From: Garcia nutans
Lineage: Eukaryota; Streptophyta; Magnoliopsida; Malpighiales; Euphorbiaceae
Direction of reading: 5' to 3'
Assembly: GCA_947685225.1 (NCBI GenBank)
Contig: CANTUV010000035.1
Coordinates: forward strand, 46,438,001 to 46,502,000
DNA length: 64,000 nucleotides
Positions 10,405 to 21,929 of the stretch are shown in pieces. A program made the translations under genes and the position numbers. Every line of letters starts with the position of its first letter. Position 1 is the stretch's first letter. Below the pieces are notes generated by a model. It was given only the letters and a program-made list of their open reading frames with translations. It was not told the DNA's origin and did not search any database.

Positions 10405-13093
10405 TGTAATATCCCAATGGGTGCCCTAGAAGTTGGATACAATTGTTGTTTTGATTTGAATTAAATGTATATATGTATTTGCAAAGGAAATGAGAGTGTG
10501 TTAAGAGAATGTATATGTTGTGTATATTGTAATATATATAACATATAAGTTGGTCAAATGAGAAGTCAAGGTAAGAGGATATTTTAATTGTGAGAAGTGA
10601 AATTACCTAAATGGGCATATAAGAGACAAAGGTTAAGTTTAATGATTGAGGGCAATTAGGTAATTGCTTGGTTAAATTGCTTGGTGGATATTTAAAGAAG
10701 AAGAGAAGTTGAATTTGTATTGTTTTTCTCTCTTCTTTGTTGGTGTGGCCAGCTATCAAAGGGAAAGAGAGAGCAAGAGAGGTCTTCTAAATCCTAACAT
10801 CAAATTGAAGGAGGAAGCTAAGGATTAAGTTAGAGATTGGTGAAATTTCTTCAATTGAGGTAAGTACTCACTTGTTTTTCCTTGTTAATTTTTGAAGTGG
10901 TGTTTGAGATAAATTGTGATTAATTAATTTTATGATTTGGTGTGTTATAGATGTGTTTACAAGTATTGAAATTGATTGTAAGCTAAAGGATTGAATTGGT
11001 GTTGGTTTTGTTGTGAAGATGGTAAGTTAAGTGGATTTGGATAGTGAAATATCAAGAGTGATGATGGTCTTAGGGTTTTGAAATGGTAGATGATTCAATG
11101 TGTTGTTAATGTGTAATATTGTGATTAACATGCTAAATAAGTGTTAATGACATGGTTTAATAGCATTTGAATGAAGTTGTGTTGTGTATAATGTGTTTAA
11201 ATGCCATTGAAAGAAGTTTGGCCACACTTAGGGTTTTGTTTATGTGAGACACGGCCAAAATAAGAATGGAACACGGCCAAGACCTATTAATTTTGGGAGA
11301 CACGGCCAAGTTGAGGGAAGTTTGGCCGTGTTGGATGGATTTTGGAGAGACACGGCCACAAGCTTGGCCGTGTCCCTTGCCCATGTTTGCTACTGCCTGA
11401 ATTTTGTTGAGAGACACGGCCGTGTCCTCTTGCCCGTGTCTGCCTCGGTATGAATTGATGTTGAGAGACACGGCCACAAGCTTGGCCATGTCCCTTGGGT
11501 GTGTTGGCTACTGTGATGTTCTTTTGCTCTTCTTGTTTTGTGGAGAATGAACACACATTTGATGATGCATATGATTATGTATGAACAATGTTATGTTATG
11601 CATTGTGAATCATGTGAATGGTAGTATGTTATATGAACAATGTGACTAATATTATAACTTGTATAGTGTGGAAGAGAGGAGGATCATCCAAAAAGGTATG
11701 TGCAATGCAATTTATTATGATAAATGTTTTACTAATGAATGGTATCAATGTGTCTTGAGAAAGGATGAAATGTGATATCATCATGGTTGATAATAATGAT
11801 TGAAATGTTATAAAGGAACATGTTGTTTATATGATGATGAATTAAATGAATGGTGAAGCCATTGTGATTGACTATGATGCTTCAAATGTGATGTGAAGCC
11901 ATTGTAATTGGCTATGATGATTCAATTGTAATAAATGAGGCATGCTTGCCTAGATGATGATTCAATTGTGAATGAAATGGATAATGAGATAATAAATGAA
12001 TTGTGTAACTAATGTGTTATTCCATTTTCAGAGTTTGTTGTTGGTGGCATGCCTAATGATAGTAACAATCTCTTGAAGTTAGGTTGGCTAAGTCCTTGAA
12101 GCCTAATTGAGATGTTACAACCCTTGAAGCTAGGTTGGAATGGTTCTTGAAGCCAAGTTGGGTTGATGCTTAGCATGCTTTGCTCCCCTTGAAGCTTGGT
12201 TGAACCTAATCCTTGAAGCCTAGTTGGGTCTATGATAATGATAAATGCGATGATTGAACCAAAGCATTACTCTGAAAATTGAATGGCATATTAGTATCGT
12301 TTGGGCCCGAGTCTGTCGTTGTTGTCAATATGATATATAAATGTTGTAACAAACGAGTAATGAGATTTATGGTTGAATTGGTTGGAAATGTGATTCATGA
12401 TTTGTGAATTGTTAATAAAATAATGACATAAAATGATATGTAATATGTACATTGAAATATTGATTGTGAGAAGTAATGTTGGATCGGTGATTGGTGATAA
12501 TGATATGATATGTGATTAGTGATAATGATATGGGTATTACTATGTTGATGGTGATTATTAATGATGAATTAGGGTCGGTGAAAATGATATGTATATGTTG
12601 TATGAAATTTGTTAAGATATGTGAAAGATGCAATTTAAAAAGGAAAACATGATAAGAAACTAACGGTACATCAAATTAATATGTCATTATATGTTAGTAT
12701 TTTTATAATGTATGTTTATATGTTATATTGGTATTACTAAGCTCTCGAGCTTAGCGCAGATGTATAATCGCGCAGGTATCTTGGTGGAAGATATGAAGTC
12801 TTTTGTTTCGCCATAAGAAGAGTAAGAGTTTGTCGAGACCAACTAGAGGGTAATGCATACATGTTAAATTTTAAGTATGATGTATTTCTGATGAGTAAAT
12901 ATTTATATGTATAAATGGAGTTTTAATTAAGACAATGATTTTGTAAATGATATTTAAATTAACGTAATATGGTTTGAACTCGGTTGCAGGTTTTTAAAAA
13001 AATAACATCAAGTGGCATCTTTATACTTTATATACTTACTGTATGTATACTAGGTATATATACAGTACTTATATAGGGTATCGGGGTGTTACA
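10405..13093 (+). repeat. 3' LTR of the LARD-type element
   Basis: This 2689-bp copy of the 5' LTR differs by about nine substitutions and one 2-base insertion near 10610. It starts TGTAATATCC and ends GGGTGTTACA. Confidence 0.95.
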
Positions 13094-15585
13094 CTTCTTC
13101 TTCTTCTTCTTAAAAAAAATGAAATTCCATGGCCATGGGAGTGATTTTTCTTCATCCAAATACTCATTTTGACAAACATTTTCAAGAATTAATTGAAGTT
13201 TTGGTGGATTTCCAATAGGTTAGTAAGCTTCTTTTTTTAATTTTTGATTTTCTATAAAAGTATGAGTATGTGGATTTTAAATTTTTTTATTAGCATGATT
13301 TAATTATTTAATTGGGTATGAATGAAGCTATTTTGATTAATTATTAATGATTTTCAAGTTAAATGGAAGAAAGAATTAAGTTTGGGATGAGTTAGGTGAA
13401 GAGAGAGAATTCAGGGTTATGAAAAATTTGGATTCTTGGAATCATGTGTTTTAATTGTGAAAATTAATTCCAAATGTATTGTTTTGATGGATAAACAAGG
13501 ATTTTAAAGTCAAATGGTAAATTTGGTTAAGTTTGGTTGGAGTTTGAGAATGGAAGTGTGATTTAGAGTTTTGGAAAATGATTTTTCCAAAGTTATTGAA
13601 TTGTATAATTTTATTGGTTTAATCTTGTTGTTTGGTGATATAAGTGATGAATATAAGCTTAAAATGATTAATGGATTGTGCTGGAATGAAAAACCTTCGA
13701 TGGGAGAAGGTTATGCCATTTTAGGGTTTTGTGTATAAGAGTGTGTTTTTGTAATGTAAATGGTTTAAATATATTAAAATATATTTCTAATAATATAAAT
13801 AAACTTGATATATTAAAATGAATGGCCTAATATGAGAATTCAAAGTTAAAATGAGGTTAGCCTTAAATTTTAGATTTTTGCTTGGATGGGGTTTAATTAT
13901 GGTTTAATATTGGAAATGTCATTAAATGTGATACTAAATGATTATTTGCTATCACATTTGGTTTAGACATTGAGGGAGGTTGATTTGCTTCATCCAAGCG
14001 GTGAAGGGCAAGTTGGAAGGATAGGATTGGAGGTTGTTTTAAACTTGTTTTGGTTGTTATTTGAGGTAAGTACAAACTTTGAATGCATTGGTTATGTTTG
14101 CATGACATTTGGGCTTAACACATTTTGGTTGAAAAATGTGTTAAGCTACTTGATACATTGGTTATGTATGAATAATGTGCTATGACATTTGTAATGTCAT
14201 ATATGTGTTAAATGCATTGTGAAAAGCCATTGATAATGGCTAAATTGTGTAAAATGTGAAATATGTATAATATGTGAAAATGACCCAAAGTGTTTGGGTA
14301 ATGCCATTTGTTGTGTATGCATTAAGTGCATTGTTAAAAAGCCATTGGTATTGGCTAGATTACATTAAATGTGATTAATATGTGAATTATGTTGAAATAC
14401 CCAAAGTAATTGGGTAATGTGTTGTAAATGCAAAAATGTGGTATAATGTAATGAGATATGTGGAAACATAATGAAATGAATTGATATTGATATAAATGAG
14501 AAATGTGAATAAATTTTGTGCCAAGTATGTTATTCAATTTTCAGAGTTCTGTGTTTGGCGGCATGCCTATGATTTGCCTACGGGCTAGACGCTGGGCATC
14601 ACTGTGAAAATATTTTTGAGGTGAAATGACCAGGTCGTAAGCCTCAAAAATAAGTCCTTGAAGCTGGGCTGGATGAAATGACTGGTCATAAGCTCAAATC
14701 TAGTTGGACTATTATTTTGATATTTTTCCTAGGAGGCTAGACACATAGTGTCATTATAGACCAAAACATTAACTCTGAAATTTGAATAGCATATTAGTTA
14801 TCTTTGGGCCCATGTTTGTGTTTGTTTTTATGTGAATTTTGGATTATGAAATATTTGAAAAGTATGAGAAAATGGAATGATGTGATATCTATATGCATTG
14901 TGCAATGGCATTGCATTTGAGTTTTATTGTTATCAAGTTTGTATTACTAGGCTTTTGGCTTACTGCGATTGTTTACATCGCACAGGTGACAGGGTAGATT
15001 TGGCTGAGCTGGAGAGTTCTTCTAGACCAAGTCGGGTCTAGGCTTGTTGTTATGCTTGTAGAGTTGATATCAAGATTAGAAACACTATCAGCAACATGTA
15101 TATATTTTATGTTATTGTATATTTTGAGTATTATGCATATTATATCATATTTTTGGATTTTATATATTATAAACTATAAAGAATATTTGGGTTAATTTAT
15201 TTGAAATGGGAGTTTAAATGTGTTTTGAATTATATATATAAATAAATGTTTGAGAAACTTGGTGAAATTGAGGAGTATGGGTGAAATGGTGATTTGAAAT
15301 TATTTGGGGGTGTTTTCTGATGCAGGTTGTGTTTTGCTAAATTTTGGAATGTCCAAATTACAGACAAAAGTCTGGCAAATTTTTTCCAGAGATTTTTATA
15401 TAAAATGTTTATTTTGGGTTCCTATAACAAGTAAAGAATATTTATATACCATTTAATTTTATATATTTAATATTTAAAATTTAAAATCAGAAATGTAAAA
15501 ATTTTTATTAAACCAGTCTGTGACGTTTTTGTACCGTATATGCATATTTTATATTTGCTGAAAATATGTATTGTAGGTATATAGG
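13094..15585 (+). mobile_element. Ty3/gypsy family C LTR, right fragment
   Basis: This continues the LTR begun at 4221. It carries the shared gypsy LTR modules: TTCAGAGTTCTGTGTTTGG followed by CGGCATGCC near 14540, GGGCCCATG near 14808, and a block near 14955-15000 with TACTGCGATTGTTTACATCG and CACAGGTGACAGGGT. An Ogre-type LTR starts at 15586. The expected terminal ...TGTTACA is not present, so the end should lie beyond the window. There is no coding sequence; short frames here are chance. Confidence 0.75.
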
Positions 15586-15975
15586 TGTGAGCAGGGATTT
15601 TCGCCCCCACTCCCGGTGGAATGGTTCTTGCGACTTCAGCACTATTTAGGCTCGGGGCCTTAGAGAACACGGACCTAAGTCTGGAGAAAATGGAGTCGCC
15701 ACCCGGATGGGCCGGGAAAAAGAAAGGGGTGGATGACTTGATTCCTAAGGAATCTCCAACCCCCTAATGGGTTCGGAAAGTTGGGTACGTGTGGGTAAGA
15801 TAAGAAATAGCCCAGCACCCCCACAATGCCCGGTTCATTGGAACTGGCCTCTTTTACAGTTCTTAATATTATAAAATTCTTAAATATAACAATATTATCC
15901 ATATTACACACAACAATTGAAATAAAGCATCATTATATAAAAATCAAAGCAATGTCCAAACAAAGCAAATAAATG
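15586..15975 (-). mobile_element. Ogre-type LTR O0, first fragment
   Basis: It begins TGTGAGCAGGGATTTTCGCC and runs through the family block with TGGAGTCGCCACC, matching the LTR ends at 44871, 51615 and 59672. In element sense this is the U5 end. It is inserted in LTR C (candidate duplication ATAGG at 15581-15585, partner outside the window). It stops at AAATAAATG, where chromovirus A starts. The rest of this LTR is at 43404-44870 on the other side of A. Confidence 0.8.
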
Positions 15976-18415
15976 TGTAATATTCCATATAGTACCCTAA
16001 AATTTTGGAATGCTTATTTGTGAGAATTGGATTAAATAATTTAAAGTGCATATATGACTAATGGAATAAGAGGAGATGTGTATATTTTCTTTCTTCTTCT
16101 TTTCTCTTCATCTTCTTCTTTCCTCTTCATCTTCTTCTTTCTTTTCTAGTGAGCCGGCCACCATTATCCACCAAAGGAAAAGTGATTTTGTTGCTTCCAA
16201 ACTCAAGAGATTTAAGGTTTTCAAGAGTTCAAGTTGGAGTTTTAAGGATTTTCTTCACTTTTGGTAAGTTTCCAACTTGTTTCCTTATTTTCTTTTGAGT
16301 TTGTGTTCTTGGGTTTGTTGGATTGGTTGTTGTAGATGTGTTTATGGTTGATTTTGGTTTATTTGAGGTTGTGTTGTTTTGGTAACTTTGATTTTTGGGG
16401 TTGGATTGAAGAGAGAAAAAGGGTTAAGCTTGGTGAAAGAGACAAGTGTTGTGGATTGTGTAAGTTTGAGTTATGAGATATGGTTGAGATTGTGTTTTGA
16501 TGTTTGTAATTGAGTTGTTTTAAAGTTTACTCAAGTATTATATGGATTGTTGATGGTTTTGATTGAGTTTGTGTGTTATTGATATGTTTATTGAAAGATG
16601 TTTGTTGGATGTGGTGTTTTGGGTGTCGATTTTAGGGTTTTTGGCCTGACACGCCCAGGAGCACGGCCATGCCTTTGGGCATGTCTTTGGTTCTATTTTC
16701 TGTATTGGTGACACATCCAGTGACACTCCCATGTCACCGAGCGTGTCACAGCTACTGTGTTGTTAGAAGATTGGCACGTGCAGTGACACGCCCATGTCAC
16801 TGAGCGTGTCGTAGCTTCTGTGATGTTGAAGAATTGACACGTACAGTGACACGCCCATGTCACTGAGCATGTCAAAGCTTCTGTGTTGTGGGTTTAGGGC
16901 ACGGTCAGGGACACGCCCGTGTTGCTGAGCGTGTCAAGTGTAGAGTTTGCCCTAGATAGTTCTCTTCCTTATTCTCTTATGTGTATCACTAAGTGAGTGT
17001 TGTTGATCACCTTTGGATTAGGTTTTGAAGAGATTTGAGCTACCTTAATTCAAGTGTTGAGGGACATTTTGAAAGAGAAAGTTGATAGAGTGGTGTTGTT
17101 GCTCTTAGAGGTAAGTACAAACTTTGAATGGTTGCATACATTTACATGACATTGGGACTTAACACAATTAGTGGAGAAATGTGTTAAGTTAATTGATATA
17201 TTGTTGATGAATGAGTTATATATTATGATATGCATGATGTGAATTATGTTGATGTTTCAATGCAATTGAGTAATGTGTTGTACATGAAAAGAAATGTTGA
17301 ATAAAGTGATATGATATGTGAAAATAATGTAACAAATTGATATTGATACAAAAGAGAAGAATGAGAAAAGATGAGAAAATGAGGATATAATAAGGCAATG
17401 AGCCTAGTTGATTATGAGAAATGAAATGAGAAATTAATTGTGAAATAAAATGATAATGAGATAAATGAATTAATTGTGTGCCTAGTATGTTATTCAATTT
17501 TCAAAGTTCTGGGTTTGGCGGCATGCCTATGAATTGCTGGGCAGGTGAAAAGACCGGGTCATAAGCCGAGCCCAGCTGATAAATGTGAAATGTGATATTT
17601 TTGAGGTGAAAAGACCGGGTCGTAAGCCTAAAAAATAGTAACAGTCTAACCGGGTTGATGTCTAAGAGACTGGGTTTGTTACATTATCCATGGATATATA
17701 TTGCCTACGGGGCTAGACACAAGGTGTCAATATGGACCAAAGCGGTAACTCTAAACTTTGAATAGCATATTAGATTCTATTGGGCCCATGCTTGTCTTTA
17801 TTTTAATGTAAATTATGAAATGTGATGCAAATGATTAATATGTTGAGATATAATGCAATGAGTTGATATATTCATATATATTGTGCATGAGCATCGCATT
17901 GATCTATATTGAATCAAAGTTTGTACCACCAAGCTATCTGCTTAGCGCGATTGTGGTTCATCACGCAGGTGACAGGGTTGATCCAGTTGTGCCGGAGAGC
18001 TCATCTAGACCGAGTCGAGTCTAGGCTTGAGTTTGTGAGAGCAGTGTTGAGTTGTGGACATCAAGATCAGAGATGAACTGCCAGCATGTATAAACTCTAT
18101 AATTTTGTAAACATTGATTATATATATATATACATATGTATTTTCTGCTGCTTATTAAACAAATGTTTTGGATAAACTTTTGGGTACTAATGTTATATAT
18201 GTATTTTAACGAGAAATGTTTTCCCTATTGATTTCTATAATGTTAAGTTAAATGTTTTAGTTTATTCAGATTTTAGTAATGATGATTTTGATTTTATTGT
18301 AAAGATTGGTTTGTGTGTTTTAAAATGATCTGTGACACCCTTATATCCTCTATACGTATATTACATGTTGTGTGGGTGTATGCAGTGTACGTATATGGGG
18401 TATGGGGGTGTTACA
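15976..18415 (+). repeat. 5' LTR of chromovirus A
   Basis: It starts TGTAATATTCC and ends GGGGGTGTTACA. Relative to the 3' copy it lacks about 200 bases near 16075, including the region with TATATATGAGGATATATAC. It carries a GC-rich repeat island (about 16640-16940), the GGCGGCATGCC, GGGCCCATG and GCGCGATTGTGG...CACGCAGGTGACAGGG modules, and GAGTCGAGTCTAGG near 18020. Confidence 0.92.
16640..16940. repeat. GC-rich tandem and inverted repeats GACACGCCC / GAGCGTGTC in LTR
   Basis: About four units of roughly 65 bases contain GTGACACGCCCATGTCACTG followed by AGCGTGTC, so each unit is itself an inverted repeat (GTGACA...TGTCAC). The 3' LTR has the matching block at 43210-43385. It is analogous to, but different in sequence from, the ACACGGCC island of the LARD LTR at the equivalent position. 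Frames through it are not genes. Confidence 0.85.
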
Positions 18416-18422
18416 ACTGTTT

Positions 18423-18434
18423 TGGTATCAGAGC
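18423..18434 (+). other. primer binding site, tRNA(iMet)
   Basis: TGGTATCAGAGC lies seven bases after the LTR end, complementary to the plant initiator tRNA(Met) 3' end. Confidence 0.93.
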
Positions 18435-18586
18435 CTAGGTTTGAGGTTCTCAACCTAGGTAAATTGTTAGAAAAAGAAAATTTTAATTTTTAAAATATGA
18501 TTTTTAAATAAGTTACATGCATTGGCACTGGCAGTTTCTGATCTTTGATGAGGTATATTATGTTGTGTTTACAGATATAGGTAGTG

Positions 18587-19824
18587 ATGGCATCTCAGTT
18601 ATGCCAGTCTGTAGAAGGTAGTGCTGAGAGTGTAGCTTCTATTGAGGGTAGAGATGAAGCTAGGGTTGAGTTAGTTGGAGATACACCTGCTCCTGTGCCA
18701 GAGAGACCAGCTGCTGATGAGATTCCGCCAGTTTAGTTACAGCATATGGTAGAATTGTTGAGGTAGGCTCCAGTGCAACAGCCGCCACCGCAACCGCAGC
18801 CACAAGTACTGGTGAGGTAGTATGATAAATTGAGGAAGTTTGGGGCTGAGGACTTCTTTGGTACTACAAATCATGCAGTAGCTGAGTAGTGGTTGGATAG
18901 AATTCAGAGGGTATTTATTCAGCTGCAAGCTACTCCTGAAGAGAAATTTGATTATGCTAGATCACTTCTGCAGAGAGATGCATATGATTGGTGGAAGATG
19001 GTTCCACATGCCATGGATGATCTACCGACCTTGTCTTATGGTGATTTTCTGCGGGAGTTTAAGTAGAAGTATACTCTGAGGGAGTATAAGGATGTTAAGT
19101 AGATGGAGTTTCTGAATCTGAGGCAGGATAACTGAACTGTGACAGAGTATGAGATTGAGTTTATCAGGTTGAGTCATTCTTCAGTGGGATTATTTTAGAT
19201 GAGATAGATCGGTGCAAGAGATTTGAGGAGGGGTTGAGACCCTCTATCATGTGTATTATTGCTGGTTCCCGATATCAGGATCTTTCCCAGCTAGTTGCAG
19301 CGGCCCGGAGTGTTGAGAGAGCGCAGGCAATTGCAGCAGCTGCTACTGAGGAGGAGACCAGAGTTAGGAGACCACAGTTTGAGGCAGGGTCTTCATCTGC
19401 AAAGAGAGGCCGAGGAGGTCATTTTCAGACGTTCAATGGGGGCTAGAGGCAGCCTGTTAGATTAGTACCACATCAAAGGCAGAGATCGAGACCTACAGTT
19501 TCTGTGGCCAGTGCACTGACCCTAGTGGCTCAGAGGTCTACTCCACCTATATGTGTCTATTGTGGTAGGATACATGGGGGTATTTGCTGGAAGATAGATG
19601 GACCAGCTGTGTGTTTTAGATGCGGGTTGCCAGACCATTTCATCAGAGATTGTCCTGAGCTACAGGAGGATAGAAAGGCAGATTCTGCAATCTCTCGACC
19701 TAGTGTCAGAGCTTTCAGTAGAGGTGATCGACCTAGGTTTAGTCAGAGAGGAGGCTCTACATCCGGAGGCAATAGACCAGATGAGGCTGGACCATCTCAG
19801 CGAGTGTATGTGATGCAGAGGTAG
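18587..19824 (+). pseudogene. chromovirus A gag remnant with many amber stops
   Basis: The frame opens with ATG at 18587 (MASQLCQS). It shows a Ty3-type Gag core (LQRDAYDWWKMV; FLREFK; REYKDVK), a basic linker and a zinc knuckle with spacing C-X2-C-X4-H-X4-C (CFRCGLPDHFIRDC, near 19613-19655). The capsid part is interrupted by several TAG codons at 18734, and near 18764, 18806, 18887, 19063 and 19099, plus a TGA near 19131 and a frame change near 19190. Many of the TAGs stand where related Gags would plausibly have glutamine (CAG). It cannot make a functional Gag. Confidence 0.85.
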
Positions 19825-21929
19825 TCGGATGCTTCAACCATTATTGCGGGTACATTTTCCTTATTTGGCATTTCAGTTCTTGCTCTAATTCATCCAGGAT
19901 CTACTCATTCATACATAAGTGCATCCATCTTGCCTGTGTCTAAATTGCATTCTAAGTCCCTAGGATTTGATGTCTTGGTGAGAAATCCTTTAGGGCATAG
20001 TGTTGTGGTGAGTAAGGTGCACAGAGATAGTCCAGTTGTTGTTTAGGATGAGGAGTTTCTTAGTGATTTGATTGAAATGCCTTTTAAGGAGTATGATCTG
20101 ATTCTAGGCATGGATTGGTTGTCTAAGCATGGGGCTGTGGTAGACTGTCGAAATAAGTGTGTTACCCTTAGAACCGGTGATGGTAGAAGTGTGATGGTAT
20201 CTAGTGAGCAGAGACAACTTGCATCCATGTTTGTTTTAGCTGTTGCAGCTAGGAGGTTGATTCGAAAAGGGTGTGATGCTTATCTTGCACATGTTGTGGA
20301 TACCAGAGTAGTGGGTTCTCAACTTGATAATATACCCACAGTTGTGGATTTTCCAGATGTTTTTCCTAAGGAGTTGCCAGGGATACCCTCTGAGAGAGAG
20401 GTTGAGTTTGGTATCAATTTGTTGCCTGGTACCACTCATATCTCTATTACTCCCTATCGAATGACACCTGCTGAGTTTAGAGAATTGACGGTGCAGTTGT
20501 AGGAGTTGTTGGATAAAGGGTTTGTTCACCCTAATGTATCTCCGTGGGGAGCACCTGTTTTGTTTGTGAGGAAGAAGGATGGTACTTTAAGACTGTGTAT
20601 TGATTATAGGCAATTGAATAAGGTGACTATCAAGAACAAGTATCCTTTGCCTAGGATAGATGATCTCTTTGATCAATTGAAGGGAGCAGCAGTTTTCTCC
20701 AAGATTGATATGAGATCAGGGTACCATCAGTTGAGAGTCAGAGTTGAAGATGTATCTAAGACAACTTTTCACACAAGGTATGGGCATTATGAGTTTCTGG
20801 TGATGCCTTTTGGGTTAACGAATGCACCTGCTGCTTTTATGGATTTGATGAATAGGGTGTTTAGACCCTATCTAGATCAGTTTGTGATGGTCTTTATTGA
20901 TGATATTTTGGTGTATTCGCATAATAAGGAGGAGCATGATAAGCATTTGCGGATTGTATTACAGACTTTGAGGGAGAAGCAAATGTATGCTAAGCTGTCT
21001 AAGTGTGAGTTTTGGCTTGATCAAGTGACTTTTCTCGGTCATGTGGTTTTAGCAGATGGTATAAGAGTTGATCCGAGTAAGTTAAAGCTATTTTGAATTG
21101 GAGTCCACCGAAGACTGTGACTGAAGTTAGAAGTTTTCTATGTTTGGCAGGCTATTATCGATGATTTGTGAAGGGTTTTTCTTTGATAGCTACTCCACTG
21201 ACCAGATTACTTCGAAAGGGAGTTAGATTCGTGTGGACAGGTCAGTGTCAAGCAAGCTTTGAGCAGTTGAAAGAGATGTTGACTCAAGCTCCTGTTCTTA
21301 CCTTACCTATGGAAGATAAAGCATATGTGATTTATAGTGATGCTTCACATAATGGTTTAGGTTGTGTTTTGATGCAGGAGAGTAAAGTCATAGCTTATGC
21401 TTCTCGACAGTTGAAGCCGCATGAGCTTAATTATCCGATGCATGATTTGGAGTTAGCAGCCATAGTTTTTGCTTTGAAGATTTGGCGACACTACTTGTTT
21501 GGGGAGAAGTATTTCATTTATATGGATCATAAGAGTTTGAAATACTTGGGAGTTCAGAGAGAGCTGAATCTTTGGCAAAGACGGTGGTTGGAGTTGATTA
21601 AAGACTATAACTGTTTGATTGATTATCATCCTGGTAAGGCAAATGTAGTTGCTGATGCCTTGAGTCAAAAGTCTTTGGCGGGTTTGGCTACTTATTCACT
21701 CTCGTTGCTTGTTGAGTTGAGAGTGTTGCATGCTAGCTTCGAGCCTTGTAGTGATGGTGCTTTGTTGGCTCAGTTGTAGTTGAGGCCAGTCTTGTTGGAT
21801 CAGATTAGAGAGGCTCAGTTGGCAGATGAAAGACTTCAGAAGATTATTTTGGATTGTCAAAAAGGGGAGATTCGAGATTTTCGGGTGAGGAATGATGGCA
21901 GTCTTTGGTACAAAGATAGATTGTGTGTT
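19825..21929 (+). pseudogene. chromovirus A protease, reverse transcriptase and RNase H remnant
   Basis: In order are an aspartic protease site (HPGSTHSYI at 19891, where the catalytic Asp of the DPGSTHSY motif reads CAT, His); a GMDWLSKHGA linker; reverse transcriptase with FSKIDMRSGYHQ, PFGLTNAPA and the catalytic FIDDILVYS (about 20900); and RNase H with YSDASHNGLGCVLMQ, HDLELAAIVFALKIWRHYL and DHKSLKYL. The frame breaks at a TAG (20500), a frameshift near 21095 and a TGA in GYYR-FVKG near 21163. Element B inserts at 21930, just before the integrase. Identity is certain, function lost. Confidence 0.92.

Larger units (their letters stand above)
4621..13093 (+). mobile_element. non-autonomous LARD-type Ty3/gypsy element, nearly identical LTRs
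   Basis: Two direct LTRs of about 2.69 kb (4621-7307 and 10405-13093), each starting TGTAATATCC and ending GGGTGTTACA, flank a 3.1-kb internal region that lacks any gag or pol reading frame. A tRNA(iMet) primer site follows the 5' LTR and an AAGGGGGAGAGAA polypurine tract precedes the 3' LTR. Hand comparison finds about nine substitutions and one 2-base indel between the LTRs, so insertion was recent. The flanking 5-mers are CTTTT and CTTCT, a target duplication with one mismatch next to a CTT microsatellite. This is a large retrotransposon derivative whose mobilisation must have used proteins from a related Tekay/Del-type chromovirus. The target was LTR C. Confidence 0.92.

Noticed and set aside
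16076..16267. Serine/phenylalanine-rich frame near the start of LTR A
   Set aside because: It comes from CTT/CTTT microsatellite sequence in the LTR. The 3' LTR copy differs by a 200-base indel.
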